DNA of 64,000 nt from Chakrabartia godavariana (GCA_005518185.1 RKSN01000004.1:118680-182679); one strand, 5' to 3'. Counted from the stretch's first letter, positions 50,145-58,764 are shown. Made by a program: numbers and translations. Notes: generated by a model from the sequence alone, not told the origin.

Positions 50145-53100
50145 AAATCGAGCCCCAGCGATTTTTCCGGGACGGGGAGCTGGCGCACCTGCGCTTGGGG
50201 CGCAGGCCCCAGTACTGCATCGAGCTTGGCCTTGAGCTCTGGGCTCATGCGGAGTTCGGGGACCTGCCGACTATCGATCGGATTGGAATGGCGCGGCTCG
50301 ACCTCGACCTTGCCGGTCACTTCAAGCGCGGAAGTCTTGTTGCCGGGGGTGCGGTCCAGCTGCTGCTTAAGGGAATCGAGGTTGTTGGTAACGACCACCA
50401 TGTCGTCGGTCGCGCGGGTATTGAGGACGTTCTGGGTCCGCTGGGTCGCGAGATTGCGCTGCGCGGACGAGATCACCTCAATCGCTTCCGGCTTGGTCAT
50501 CCCCTGCGCCATATGGGCATTGAGCGCATAGCCGAGGTCGAGGCGGCGCAGCATCGGGTCGCCTGGCGCGAGGACCAGTTGCCGCTTGTCGGCGAGTTCG
50601 ACACGGATTCCTTCGGCGCGTGCGTCGAGCACCGTGGCATAGGTCGATTTGGCAATGTCGCGGCCTGCGTCCTTGTCGCGCCAGAACACGGTCTCGCCGT
50701 CGTGGATCCTGATCTGCTTCTGGTCGTAGAGCCCAAGCCGGTCGAAGCGGTGGTCGGGGTTGATGCGGCCCGGATCGATGACCTTTCGCTTGCCATCGCG
50801 CTCAAGCACGACCTTGCCGTCCTTGCGCACCTCGCTGACCTGATACTCGCCGCGCCTGAGGCCAATCTCGCGCACATCCATCCGCGCCTCGAGCACCTGG
50901 CCGACCCGGTAGGTCGAGGCAAAACGCAGTTCTTCGCGCGTAGCGTTCGCGCTTTGGAGCGTCGTAAGCGCAACGCCGGCGCCGGTGAGCGTGCCTTCCT
51001 TCACCAGCCCCGCCTGGACCCGCGCGTTGATCTCGGCGCGGTCGTCCCGCCCGGCGGTGAAGATCGCGGTCGCCTCGCGCTTCTCAGGGCTTAGCGACAT
51101 CCACAGCTCGGCCGCGCGGGCGACATGGTCGGGTCCGGCCTCGATCACGCGTCCGTGCGCGGCGAGGAGGTCGAGCGCGAGACCGGCATGGCCCTCGTTC
51201 GAGAGCCCGGCGGCAGCGAGAAGCAGCGGGGAGTTCTTCTGCCGGATGTTCTCGTCCATCCGCACAGTCGCCTGGCCTGAAGCCTGCGAGACCGCGAACA
51301 TCTTGCCTTGCTCGATCGCCGACAACTGCTGGCGGTCGCCCATGAACGGCGCCTTGGCGACGCCGAGTTGTTCGGCGAGCGTGGTCAGGCGCAGCATATC
51401 ACGCGAGGAGACCATGGAGCTCTCGTCAGTGATGATGACGGTATTGGCTAAGGCCGCCTTGGCCGCCTCGAACCGTTCGCCAGAACCGGCTGAAGCAGCC
51501 GCAGCATAGGTGCTGAGGAACCGGGCGATCGTATAGGCCTCGATCCCCGCCTCGCGCATCTGTTCGGCCGAAATGGTCTGGCCTCCGCCTCCGCGCAGGT
51601 CGGCAACCATCTTGTTCTGGAAGGCAAGGCCGACAAGCTTGATCCCTTCTGCGTCCAGCACCTTGTCCAGTGCGCCGAGCAAGGTGGATTTGCCCGCACC
51701 CGCGACGCCCTGGATGTTGAGGAATCGGTCGCCTCCGGAGAGGATAGCTACGCCCGCCGCCAGTTGGCCTTCGTTGAGCTGCCAGCTATCGACCCCGGCG
51801 CGGGTCTGCCCAAGTTCGCGCGCAGCCTCTTGCAGCCGGGCCATCGCCGTCTCGGGTGGCATGAATACCCGGCCCTCGCCTTGCCCCCGGTCGATCGTGT
51901 CGAGGATTTTCTGTTCCATCGCCAATGCGGCCGGCGTGGTCACCAAATCGAAGTGGCCATCGAGCCGCTCCGACTTGCCGGGAATCAAATGGCCTTCGCG
52001 AATGAGTTCGCCGATCCGCTCCACTACCGCGCTGCCCTCGAGACCTTTGATCTGAAAGCCCAAGGCAGCGCTGAGGATCGCCTGGGGCGAGAACGCCGCT
52101 TCGCGCTCGGACAAATGGCGGATGGCGGATGCTGTCGCGTGCTGCGCCTTGATCGTGTCCGCGGGGAGGAAAAGGGCTGCCGCGCCGCTCACCGCCAGCG
52201 AGCTCGGCGTGCGCAGCGCCGCGCCGATCCGGGTGGAGATTTCGCCGAGGGCGGCGGTTGCGGTTTCGCGAAACGTTGGGCGCGCCTGTACCTCGGCGCG
52301 CGCCCTGGCTTCGGCGATGAGCGTCGTTCCGTCGAACCCGAGCGCCACGGCTCGATCCTGCCACGCCTCGACCAGCGCTGCCCGGTCCTCAACCGCCAGC
52401 TTGGGGTCGCGGGTGTTGACCGTCACACGGTCCTGCCCTTGGGGCGATGCAATGCCCAGTTCCGCGACCTTGGTCAGGATGTCCTCGCGGCGCTGGCTGA
52501 ACTCCTTGATGACCTCGCTCGGCACGCCCTTGATCTCGAACGAACCGTGCTTTCCTGCTGCTTCGGTCTCGTAGCCGAGCTTCTGCAGCTGGGCCCGAAA
52601 GGCGGCATGGTAGAACTGGCCGATCGTCGTGTTGTTCTTCCAGATCTCGCCGTTCCAGAGCGCCTTCCATGTCCCTTTGGGATCGCGAGTCAGATTGGCG
52701 ACCACAGCATGGATGTGGCCCTGCGGATCGAGCGCGCGGCTCGTATCATGGGCGAATAGGGCATAGACGAGATTGCCGGTCTTCTGGGGTTCACCGCTGC
52801 GACTGCGCTCGTAGTTACGGCTCTCGGCGAACTGCTTTTCGACAAGCTGCGACATGGTCGATTTGACGGCGGCGAGGTGCGCATCAAGGATGCGTTTGTC
52901 GCCGCTCACCAGCGCCAAAATCGAGGCCGACTTGGGCATCGAGAAGGTGAGATCCAGCCCCAAGCGCCGCCCCTCGACCTGACCCACCATTTCGCCATCG
53001 GGCAGGCGCCCATTGAGGATGTCCTCGAACTGATCCCGCTCGACGTGACCCTCAAGTCCGAGTGCGCACGCACCCTCTCCGCCCCAGACCCCGGCTTCCG

Positions 53101-53185
53101 CGTTTTCATCGGCCGTGTAGTAATTGTCGTTCGCGAAATAATCGGCGGCACCGCTCGCCGTTCTCACAGATGCGATGGAGTGCAT
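50141..53185 (-). CDS. traI: MobF-family conjugative relaxase/helicase (TraI/TrwC-like)
   Basis: A 1014-residue DNA-transfer enzyme. The N-terminal TrwC relaxase domain has candidate catalytic tyrosines Y16, Y22 and Y23 (DYFANDNYYTAD). The metal-binding histidines are H146, H157 and H159 (FAHDTSR, GHIHAVVANLT). The C-terminal half is a superfamily 1 helicase with Walker A GVAGAGKST near residue 495 and DESSMVSSRD as motif II. It nicks oriT, attaches to the 5' end and unwinds plasmid DNA. It is shorter than F TraI (1756 residues) and closer to TrwC. The start is 3 nt after the traD stop codon. Confidence 0.93.
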   Translation of the reverse strand: MHSIASVRTASGAADYFANDNYYTADENAEAGVWGGEGACALGLEGHVERDQFEDILNGRLPDGEMVGQVEGRRLGLDLTFSMPKSASILALVSGDKRILDAHLAAVKSTMSQLVEKQFAESRNYERSRSGEPQKTGNLVYALFAHDTSRALDPQGHIHAVVANLTRDPKGTWKALWNGEIWKNNTTIGQFYHAAFRAQLQKLGYETEAAGKHGSFEIKGVPSEVIKEFSQRREDILTKVAELGIASPQGQDRVTVNTRDPKLAVEDRAALVEAWQDRAVALGFDGTTLIAEARARAEVQARPTFRETATAALGEISTRIGAALRTPSSLAVSGAAALFLPADTIKAQHATASAIRHLSEREAAFSPQAILSAALGFQIKGLEGSAVVERIGELIREGHLIPGKSERLDGHFDLVTTPAALAMEQKILDTIDRGQGEGRVFMPPETAMARLQEAARELGQTRAGVDSWQLNEGQLAAGVAILSGGDRFLNIQGVAGAGKSTLLGALDKVLDAEGIKLVGLAFQNKMVADLRGGGGQTISAEQMREAGIEAYTIARFLSTYAAAASAGSGERFEAAKAALANTVIITDESSMVSSRDMLRLTTLAEQLGVAKAPFMGDRQQLSAIEQGKMFAVSQASGQATVRMDENIRQKNSPLLLAAAGLSNEGHAGLALDLLAAHGRVIEAGPDHVARAAELWMSLSPEKREATAIFTAGRDDRAEINARVQAGLVKEGTLTGAGVALTTLQSANATREELRFASTYRVGQVLEARMDVREIGLRRGEYQVSEVRKDGKVVLERDGKRKVIDPGRINPDHRFDRLGLYDQKQIRIHDGETVFWRDKDAGRDIAKSTYATVLDARAEGIRVELADKRQLVLAPGDPMLRRLDLGYALNAHMAQGMTKPEAIEVISSAQRNLATQRTQNVLNTRATDDMVVVTNNLDSLKQQLDRTPGNKTSALEVTGKVEVEPRHSNPIDSRQVPELRMSPELKAKLDAVLGPAPQAQVRQLPVPEKSLGLDL

Positions 53186-53188
53186 GGG

Positions 53189-55519
53189 CTACAACTCCGG
53201 TCCGTCATCGTGGCTGGGGGCATCCATCTCCGCACCCCGGGAAACTTCCTTCCCCCGATCGGCCGCGACCTCGCGGTCGATCGCTTCGGTGAGCTCTCGC
53301 GAAGCCTGCGAGGACCGTTGGGCGGGGGCCTTTGGCTCGGCGCTGCGGGACACCTTGGACGCGGATTCAGTCTCGCTGGCGCGCCCAATTGTAGCACTCT
53401 TAACGATCTCGGCGCTGGCGATCATCGAGCGGCCAAGGCTGGGTTGCTCCGCCAATGTCGGCTCTCCGTGCGTGGCAGCGAAGTTCAATTCTTCCTGTTT
53501 CGGCGCGGGATGCTGCTTTCCCGGTTCCTCGTCGACCGCGGGTGCGGGGGCGAGTTCGAGTTCGTCCTTGTTCTCGCGACCGCCGCCTTCGGCCTGTGCG
53601 TCATCATCTGCGTGTCGAGCGAACTCGATCGGCTCGACATTGGCACGCAGGACATAGCCTTCGGCGACCTTGGGATAGTCCTTGTAGGTAAGCTTGATCC
53701 GGGCGGCATCAAAGCCTTCCGGGAACACCAGGAAGCCGCGCAGCGAAGGCAGTTTCATGATGTCGTCTGGCAGCACCAGCGGCTGCACTTCGGAGCGCGG
53801 GGTGATCGTCGCGGCGTCGCGAATGTTCGAATAGCCGTAGCTGTAGGCCTCATCCATCATCCTGACTTCGCGGTGCCCGATATAGTCCGAGCAGTGCTCG
53901 GCAGTGTCGCGGTCGGCCGCCGCCAGAACGAGCTTGGTGCGCGCAAGCGAGGCGAGGTTTTGCGCCCCTTCCTTGCCATAGGTCTCGGCCAGCTTGGCAA
54001 AGGAATGGATGCCAAGCACGAAAGCGCCGCCGAAGCCTCGCGCGGTCTGCAGGCCGTCCTCGATCGCGGGGAGGCGGTGCAGAGCATGGACCTCGTCAAA
54101 GAAGAACCAGGTGCGAAGGTCTCGGGTGCGCGGCAGGCGCATCAGGGTGTGGACTGCGAGGTTCATCCAGAGCGAGAGCAGCGCCCGGTTCAGCACCAAT
54201 TCGTTGTGCGAGGAGGTGATGAACAGGATGGAACCCGGCTTGTTCTCCGCTCGGATCCAGTCGGAGATCGAGAACGGCTCCTTGCCTTCGGGCAGGAAGC
54301 GCAAGGCCTGGGCATTGGTGTTGAAGACGGCACGGATCGATTCCGCCATCTTGGCCGCCTCGGGAGCGGTCAGCGGGTCGGCGACGGTATGTTCGAGGAG
54401 TTTGTGGACCTCCTTGAGGTCAGCCATCATCAGCTTGCTGGCGAGTGCCTGATTGGTGGCCTCGCCAAGCTTGATCAGCTTGATGCAGGTCTCGACGAAC
54501 AGCGTGCGCGCAGCGAGCATCCAGAACGGCTCCGCGCCGCCGCCATCAGCAGGAAGCAGGGCGGCGGCGATGCCGGTGAAGTCGGCGTGATTTTTGGCTT
54601 CGGCGAACACCGACCAACTCGGACAGCGCTCATCCATCGGGTTGAGAATGGTGTCGGTTTGGAGGTTGTAGAACGCCTCGACGTAGGCCCCGGTCAGGTC
54701 GAACACGACGGCCCGGTCGTGCCGCGCGCGCATCTGCGCAATGAGCGCGCGCATCTGCGTTGTCTTGCCCGTGCCAGTCGAGCCGATCATGATGGTGTGG
54801 GCCTGTTCGGTGCGCCAGGGGAAGGGCACGCCCGCGATCGAATAGACGTGGTGGATCCCGGCCTGCTTGCGCTCGGCAAGGCTCATTTTCATCACGTCGT
54901 CGAGGCTCTTGCCGGGCAAGCGTTCGGCGATCTCTGCACCCAGCATATCGCGGTTGTGGGCATTGATGACCTCGGCGAGTTGGACACTATCGACCAGCAT
55001 CGCGCCGCGCTGGTGACGCTCCTCCAGGATCGACTTGCCGCGCCGCTTGGAGAAGTCGACGAACCACACCGCGATCGGCACGGCGACGAACAGCGAGATG
55101 AACAGCGAGCCCCAAATCGCGCGCATCAACTTGTTCCAGGCGATGACCACATCTGGGTGCGTGGCGACCATGCCAACCGGCGCTGGGATCACTTCGCCGG
55201 AAGGAAGGGTGAGGTTCAGGATCTTGGAGGACGAGAACTCCATGAAGGTCCACCCCCCGGCGTAGATCCGCATCAGGATCATCTGAACCTCGTGCTCGTG
55301 GAGGAGCAGAGCGAGGACGATCGAGAGCGCCAGGAGGAAGGTGAAAAACCACACCAGCAGGGGCATCTTCGCCGAGGCGAACCACATCATGAATTCGTGG
55401 GTGATGAGCTGCGAGCCGCGGGTGAAATCGCCGGCATTGCGCGGCATGTTTCCGCGCGCCGAATGGTGCTGCAGTTTGCCCGGGCGCGCGCGGTCGGACC
55501 AGGTGTCAGGACGCGGCAC
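53189..55519 (-). CDS. traD: type IV coupling protein TraD
   Basis: A 776-residue coupling ATPase linking relaxosome and channel. The N-terminus has NAGDFTRGSQLITHEFMMW as in F TraD and two membrane regions (LLVWFFTFLLALSIVLALLL and GSLFISLFVAVPIAVWFVDF). Walker A MIGSTGTGKTTQ is near residue 250 and Walker B TWFFFDEVHAL near 473. A long acidic/Ser-rich C-terminal tail probably contacts the relaxosome. GTG 55519 is chosen because GGAGG lies 6 nt upstream; ATG 55450 is the internal alternative. It overlaps the RHH gene by 14 nt. Confidence 0.92.
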   Translation of the reverse strand: MPRPDTWSDRARPGKLQHHSARGNMPRNAGDFTRGSQLITHEFMMWFASAKMPLLVWFFTFLLALSIVLALLLHEHEVQMILMRIYAGGWTFMEFSSSKILNLTLPSGEVIPAPVGMVATHPDVVIAWNKLMRAIWGSLFISLFVAVPIAVWFVDFSKRRGKSILEERHQRGAMLVDSVQLAEVINAHNRDMLGAEIAERLPGKSLDDVMKMSLAERKQAGIHHVYSIAGVPFPWRTEQAHTIMIGSTGTGKTTQMRALIAQMRARHDRAVVFDLTGAYVEAFYNLQTDTILNPMDERCPSWSVFAEAKNHADFTGIAAALLPADGGGAEPFWMLAARTLFVETCIKLIKLGEATNQALASKLMMADLKEVHKLLEHTVADPLTAPEAAKMAESIRAVFNTNAQALRFLPEGKEPFSISDWIRAENKPGSILFITSSHNELVLNRALLSLWMNLAVHTLMRLPRTRDLRTWFFFDEVHALHRLPAIEDGLQTARGFGGAFVLGIHSFAKLAETYGKEGAQNLASLARTKLVLAAADRDTAEHCSDYIGHREVRMMDEAYSYGYSNIRDAATITPRSEVQPLVLPDDIMKLPSLRGFLVFPEGFDAARIKLTYKDYPKVAEGYVLRANVEPIEFARHADDDAQAEGGGRENKDELELAPAPAVDEEPGKQHPAPKQEELNFAATHGEPTLAEQPSLGRSMIASAEIVKSATIGRASETESASKVSRSAEPKAPAQRSSQASRELTEAIDREVAADRGKEVSRGAEMDAPSHDDGPEL

Positions 55520-55796
55520 AGAGTGCCTCCATCCGGCGTTCGGCTTCGGTGATCAGAGCGGTATGGGCATCGGGGTACTGGCGTTGGACAATGAGGTCTG
55601 CAACCAGGAACAGATACTCCGCCGAGAACTGCCGGCGGCGGTCGGCCTCACTCGTGCCCGACATGACGCCCAGGAACTGCTCGAGCGCGATTCGCAGCAA
55701 GTTAGATCGGGAGACGTTTTGCGCTGTTGCGGCAGCCTGCGCCGCATCGACCAGCGGCTGCGGAAGCCGGAGGGTAATCAGAACTGTTTCTGTCAT
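55506..55796 (-). CDS. ribbon-helix-helix DNA-binding protein
   Basis: A 96-residue protein. The N-terminal strand TVLITLRLPQPLVDAAQAAATAQNVSRSNLLRIALEQFL is a typical CopG/RHH fold, followed by a helical C-terminus. In this position (first gene before traD and the relaxase) such proteins bind oriT or repress the operon, as TraM, TraY or TrwA do. ATG 55796 has GAAGGG 7 nt upstream. The palindrome at 55894-55910 is a plausible binding site (inferred). Confidence 0.75.
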   Translation of the reverse strand: MTETVLITLRLPQPLVDAAQAAATAQNVSRSNLLRIALEQFLGVMSGTSEADRRRQFSAEYLFLVADLIVQRQYPDAHTALITEAERRMEALCAAS

Positions 55797-56268
55797 CACC
55801 ACGCCCTTCGAAAGGGCCTGGTGGAGATTGCGCGAAATGGGTTTTAGGCCATCCGGGAAGCCTTGGCAAGAAAGCCGTTGGGGACCATCTGGCGTATTAC
55901 ATTGTAATACCGATGAAATCGCGGAATTTTGGGACGTTAGCGGCAGACAGCGACGCTGTAATACGATGTGTTACCAAATACCCACTCTGTACACACACGC
56001 ATTTCCGCCGTTTCTCCAACGGACCTGCCGTGTAGGGTGTGCAATCCTTCCCCTTAATCCGATGCCTTGTGTCTGGTGGGTGGTTACTGGTCTTTGATGC
56101 GCATGGATTCGGGCCTTGACCACCTGTCTGGGGACCAGCGACTGCCGCTGATTACAGGACGGGCCGCACGATTTATTTGGCGGGCTAGTGGCAAAAGGCT
56201 TGCCACTTCGCTCGCTGCTTGGAATCCTCAGGCCGGGAGGTTTCAGCACCAACCCACGAGGTACAACC
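55797..56268. other. intergenic region, candidate oriT and operator sites
   Basis: This gap of about 470 nt lies between the relaxosome operon (minus) and a small plus-strand gene. It contains a perfect palindrome with arms GTATTACA (55894-55901) and TGTAATAC (55903-55910). The half-site TGTAATAC recurs at 55957-55964, with a weaker TGTTAC at 55969-55974. An AT-richer stretch with A/C-rich sequence follows to about 56010. No gene is evident. Location next to RHH, TraD and relaxase genes makes it the best oriT candidate in the window; the nick site cannot be read. Confidence 0.45.
55894..55964. promoter_or_regulatory. GTATTACA/TGTAATAC operator repeats
   Basis: A 17-bp perfect palindrome (55894-55910) and a further identical half-site (55957-55964) lie about 100-170 nt upstream of the RHH gene. 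RHH dimers or tetramers commonly bind such repeats; the protein-site match is inferred. Confidence 0.5.
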
Positions 56269-56496
56269 ATGGCCAGGAAAGGAAGTCTCGAAGCCGAAAG
56301 ACAGGCAATCGCAAAGGAGCGTCAGGCGCTGGAAGCGCGCGAGACGAAACTGCGCGATAGCGAGCGGGCGGCAAGCGTCGAGCTGATGCACAAATCGGTT
56401 CTCGGCAAGGCGCCGTTCGAGAGGGTCGAAGCATTCTTCGCCGCTCTCGGAAAGCTCGGTCTGGACGAAGCCGAGAAGCGCCTTCGGGCAAGCTGA
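56269..56496 (+). CDS. small coiled-coil protein
   Basis: A 75-residue protein. The first 45 residues are a charged heptad-like helix (SLEAERQAIAKERQALEARETKLRDSERAA), followed by VELMHKSVLGKAPFERVEAFFAALGKLG. No membrane segment or signal. Unrecognised; possibly DNA- or relaxosome-associated given its position opposite the RHH gene, but this is only positional. ATG 56269 follows CGAGG. It ends 4 nt before a set of nested hairpins. Confidence 0.55.
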   Translation: MARKGSLEAERQAIAKERQALEARETKLRDSERAASVELMHKSVLGKAPFERVEAFFAALGKLGLDEAEKRLRAS

Positions 56497-56500
56497 AACC

Positions 56501-56584
56501 GGCCTCGGCAGAGGCCAGCACAGCCGGGGTTCCCAAAGTTGCTGCCTGCCTTGGGCAGGCAGTCGGGGGGGCCCCGGCTGTGCT
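56501..56584 (+). terminator. nested hairpins after the coiled-coil gene
   Basis: First GGCCT/AGGCC (56501-56516). Then a 13-bp outer stem AGCACAGCCGGGG (56517-56529) and its complement (56572-56584) encloses CTGCCTGCC-ttg-GGCAGGCAG (56542-56562). It follows the gene by a few bases and precedes the T1 terminator of the convergent gene. TTTA follows the outer stem. Confidence 0.65.
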
Positions 56585-56598
56585 TTATCTGGACACGC

Positions 56599-56622
56599 AA
56601 AAAAGGGGGCCGGAGAGCCCCT
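56599..56622 (-). terminator. intrinsic terminator of the 56659 gene
   Basis: Read on the minus strand: AAGGGG, an 8-nt loop region, CCCCC and TTTTTT, 37 nt after the stop of the gene at 56659-56970. Confidence 0.65.
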
Positions 56623-56658
56623 TGTCGGTGCCCTCCGGCGCTGCGGTGGATGATCATT

Positions 56659-56970
56659 TCAGAACGGGCAATCCGCGTCCCATTCGGGATCCATCACCAC
56701 GCTCATGAAGCTTGCGGCGCGGGCGATGTTCGCTTCATCAAAGTCGTCGGCCATCATGCCTGGGACGGAATGGACAATCCGGTCGATCAGGTCCTGGGGC
56801 AGGGCGTTGTAGTCGCCTTCGTCGATGGCGAGAAAGCAGCCGAACTCGTCCTCAACGACGTGCTGGTCGAAGAAGCTATGCTGGGCCCGGATAGTCGCGG
56901 CGCTCACTGCTGCTTCATAGCTGATGGCGTCGAAAGCCGGGATGTCGAGGGTCTTGGTAAGAGCATTCAT
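56659..56970 (-). CDS. unknown plasmid protein
   Basis: A 103-residue acidic cytoplasmic protein (EDEFGCFLAIDEGDYNALPQDLIDRIVHSV, DDFDEANIARAASFMSVVMDPEW). No named family assigned. It is a stand-alone unit: a conserved leader element lies upstream at 57061-57160 and an intrinsic terminator follows at 56599-56622. The same leader precedes the DUF2493 gene, so the two may share regulation. Confidence 0.6.
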   Translation of the reverse strand: MNALTKTLDIPAFDAISYEAAVSAATIRAQHSFFDQHVVEDEFGCFLAIDEGDYNALPQDLIDRIVHSVPGMMADDFDEANIARAASFMSVVMDPEWDADCPF

Positions 56971-57060
56971 GTGAGCTTCCTGTCAAAGGAATTGAAGAGG
57001 TCTCTTCCGGGATGGCCGAGCTTGGTCCGGGTCAGGAACGGGCCGCCCGCGGCCCGCCGC

Positions 57061-57160
57061 GCAGCGGGGGTGGGGGAGCCGATTTTTTCGCCTTCTTCAG
57101 GCGTAAAAATTGGGGGAACCGCCCTTCTTGACGCGGGCCAATGGCGGCCATCATGCTTGG
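57061..57160 (-). repeat. duplicated leader element, copy 1
   Basis: Matches 58571-58687 in order: GCAGCGGGGGTGGGGG, AGCCGATTTTT, a variable part, AAAAATTGGGGG, CTTGACG, CCAAT, CATCATGC. CCGATTTTTTCGCC and GGCGTAAAAATTGG form a hairpin with a short loop. It begins 91 nt upstream of the 56970 start codon on the minus strand. Confidence 0.65.
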
Positions 57161-57335
57161 AATTCTGCGAGAGTGTTAAACCCTGTTGGGCAGCACCACC
57201 GGTGGTCCCAGGCTCGGCTCTCGTCCGCCCGGCCGATGCGAAGCCTTCGCGTGCCCGCCAGCAGGCCGACAGGCCGATACTGGCGGGGGCAAGAAGCGAG
57301 CGAGCCGGGCCATGACAGAGTGCGTCCCGATCGAT

Positions 57336-57376
57336 AAAAAAGAAGGGGCATCCGGCGGTGAGGCCGGACACCCTTC
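57336..57376 (-). terminator. intrinsic terminator of the DUF2493 gene
   Basis: Read on the minus strand: GAAGGGTGTCCGGC (57376-57363), a 6-nt loop, GCCGGATGCCCCTTC (57356-57342), then TTTTTT. It is 28 nt after the stop at 57405: a classic rho-independent terminator. Confidence 0.85.
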
Positions 57377-57404
57377 TGGTTGATGCAATCGGAGCAGGCC
57401 CCGC

Positions 57405-58460
57405 TCAGAATGGCGGGAGTTCATCGCCATGGACGGTGCCACATGCCGTGCGCTTCATCGCAGGCCGCTCAGCCTGCATTGTTGCTTTGGTCCGCGCCGC
57501 CGGAGATTCGTTCTGGACCGATGCGTCGCGCACAATGTGGAGGGGAATGCGGGCTTCACGCAGGCGATCTGCAAGGTTCGCCTGGATTCCGCCGCCGCTG
57601 CACACCACCGCCTCGACGGGCTTGAAGGCGAGCATGCGGGCGTTGCGCTGATAGGGGGCGGAAGCTCCCCGCGAAGTATCGGGCTTGCACAAGATCACCG
57701 GCACATTGTGGCGCGATGCCCAGGCCGCGGCGATCACGTCCGCGCCCTTGTTTTGAGCGGTCGTTGCAAGCGCCATCGACGGGACCCGGGCATGGATCGC
57801 ATCGAGATAGTCTTCAACCAGCGCAATGTCAGTGAACTGCTGTCCGCCCGAGAACACCACGACCGGACCCGATGGGGCAAACTGCTCGCGCCGCTGCGCT
57901 TTCTGTGCTGCGAGATAGTCGCGTGCTTCGATCATCGAGGCGTTGGTCTTGGACGAGACCCGCGATCCCCGCACCGGCGAGAAGGGCCGACCGGTTTCGA
58001 CAAGGTAGATGCGTGCGGCATGGTCACGCATGCACTCCATGGCATCGCGGCATTCGGCGAGGCTGCGCGCCTGTATGGTCAAGTCTTCCAGGTCGGTCGC
58101 ATAGACCTCGCTCGGATCGTATTCGCGCAGCTTCTCCTGAAGCCGGCTCGCCATCGCGTCCTCGCGGTCATCGAGGCGTTTGGCGACGACATGGAAGCTG
58201 TTGGCGATGCCCCAGGCGACTTCGCTCGCAAAGTCCTCCATCCGGGTGTCGCGGAACAGGTCGAAGACGGTAGCGAGCATCATCTCGATCGCCGCCTGCG
58301 CCACCTCGGGGTCGGGCATTTCGGCAGCGCTCGGCTCATGTTCGATCGAGAGCTTGGCCAGTTCGGTCTGCTCCATGAATGCCCGGGCGTAGTCGGGCGT
58401 GGCGATTTCGCGCGCATAGTGTTCGGCAAGGTCGGCGAAGTTCGAGAAACGGTCCGTCAT
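57405..58460 (-). CDS. DUF2493 (SLOG-related) domain protein
   Basis: A 351-residue cytoplasmic protein. The C-terminal part (about 195-310) matches DUF2493, a Rossmann-like nucleotide-binding domain of the SLOG group: VVVFSGGQQFTDIALVEDYLDAI, NKGADVIAAAWA, VPVILCKPDT, NARMLAFKPVEAVVCSGGG. The N-terminal 180 residues are helical and specific to plasmid versions (FADLAEHYAREIATPDYARAF). SLOG proteins bind nucleotides or derivatives, but no activity is known for this one. ATG 58460 follows TTTTGGAGG. It has its own terminator, and leader element copy 2 lies upstream. Confidence 0.8.
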   Translation of the reverse strand: MTDRFSNFADLAEHYAREIATPDYARAFMEQTELAKLSIEHEPSAAEMPDPEVAQAAIEMMLATVFDLFRDTRMEDFASEVAWGIANSFHVVAKRLDDREDAMASRLQEKLREYDPSEVYATDLEDLTIQARSLAECRDAMECMRDHAARIYLVETGRPFSPVRGSRVSSKTNASMIEARDYLAAQKAQRREQFAPSGPVVVFSGGQQFTDIALVEDYLDAIHARVPSMALATTAQNKGADVIAAAWASRHNVPVILCKPDTSRGASAPYQRNARMLAFKPVEAVVCSGGGIQANLADRLREARIPLHIVRDASVQNESPAARTKATMQAERPAMKRTACGTVHGDELPPF

Positions 58461-58570
58461 GATAACCTCCAAAAGGAATTGTCTCTCATCGCGCTGATGA
58501 AAGATGCCCATCGGAAGGACGCCGGAGTCAGGCAGTCAGGGACGGCGGCGCGGACGCGCTGCCGCCGCGA

Positions 58571-58687
58571 GTAGCGGGCGTGGGGGGAGCCGATTTTTGC
58601 TCGCAAGGCACTAGCCGCAGCAGGCCAAAATCGGGGGGTGCCCGCGATCCTTGACGGCCGCCAATCTCCCAGGCGTCATGCTATGGC
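58571..58687 (-). repeat. duplicated leader element, copy 2
   Basis: Second copy of the element at 57061-57160, sharing GTAGCGGGCGTGGGGGG, AGCCGATTTTT, AAAATCGGGGG, CTTGACG, CCAAT and GTCATGCTATGG in order. CCGATTTT and AAAATCGG pair as a stem with a longer loop than copy 1. It begins 111 nt upstream of the 58460 start. Confidence 0.65.
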
Positions 58688-58737
58688 GATGCTGATTTCG
58701 CTCAGCCACCGAGATGAGAGAGAGATTACGGTTTTGC

Positions 58738-58764
58738 CCCCGAACCCCATTTGGGCGTTCGGGG
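58738..58764 (-). terminator. hairpin after the PIN/ImmA operon
   Basis: CCCCGAAC (58738-58745) pairs with GTTCGGGG (58757-58764), and CCC/GGG pair inside around ATTT. It lies 30 nt beyond the stop at 58794. Only CAAAAC follows on the minus strand, so termination would be weak or factor-dependent. Confidence 0.5.

Larger units (their letters stand above)
56971..57404. other. intergenic region with leader element and terminator
   Basis: A 434-nt gap between two minus-strand genes. It holds, in minus-strand reading order, the terminator of the DUF2493 gene (57376-57336), spacer of mixed sequence, and the duplicated leader element (57160-57061). Open frames here in several phases look like shadows of GC-rich DNA; no gene is supported. 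Confidence 0.6.

Noticed and set aside
52877..55552. Plus-strand open frame of 891 codons opposite traD and the relaxase start
   Set aside because: It is the antisense shadow of GC-rich traD; the composition is His/Arg/Gly/Leu-rich without domains, while the minus strand encodes complete TraD motifs.
57429..58574. Plus-strand open frame of 381 codons opposite the DUF2493 gene
   Set aside because: The minus-strand gene has a ribosome site, domain and terminator; the plus frame has none of these.
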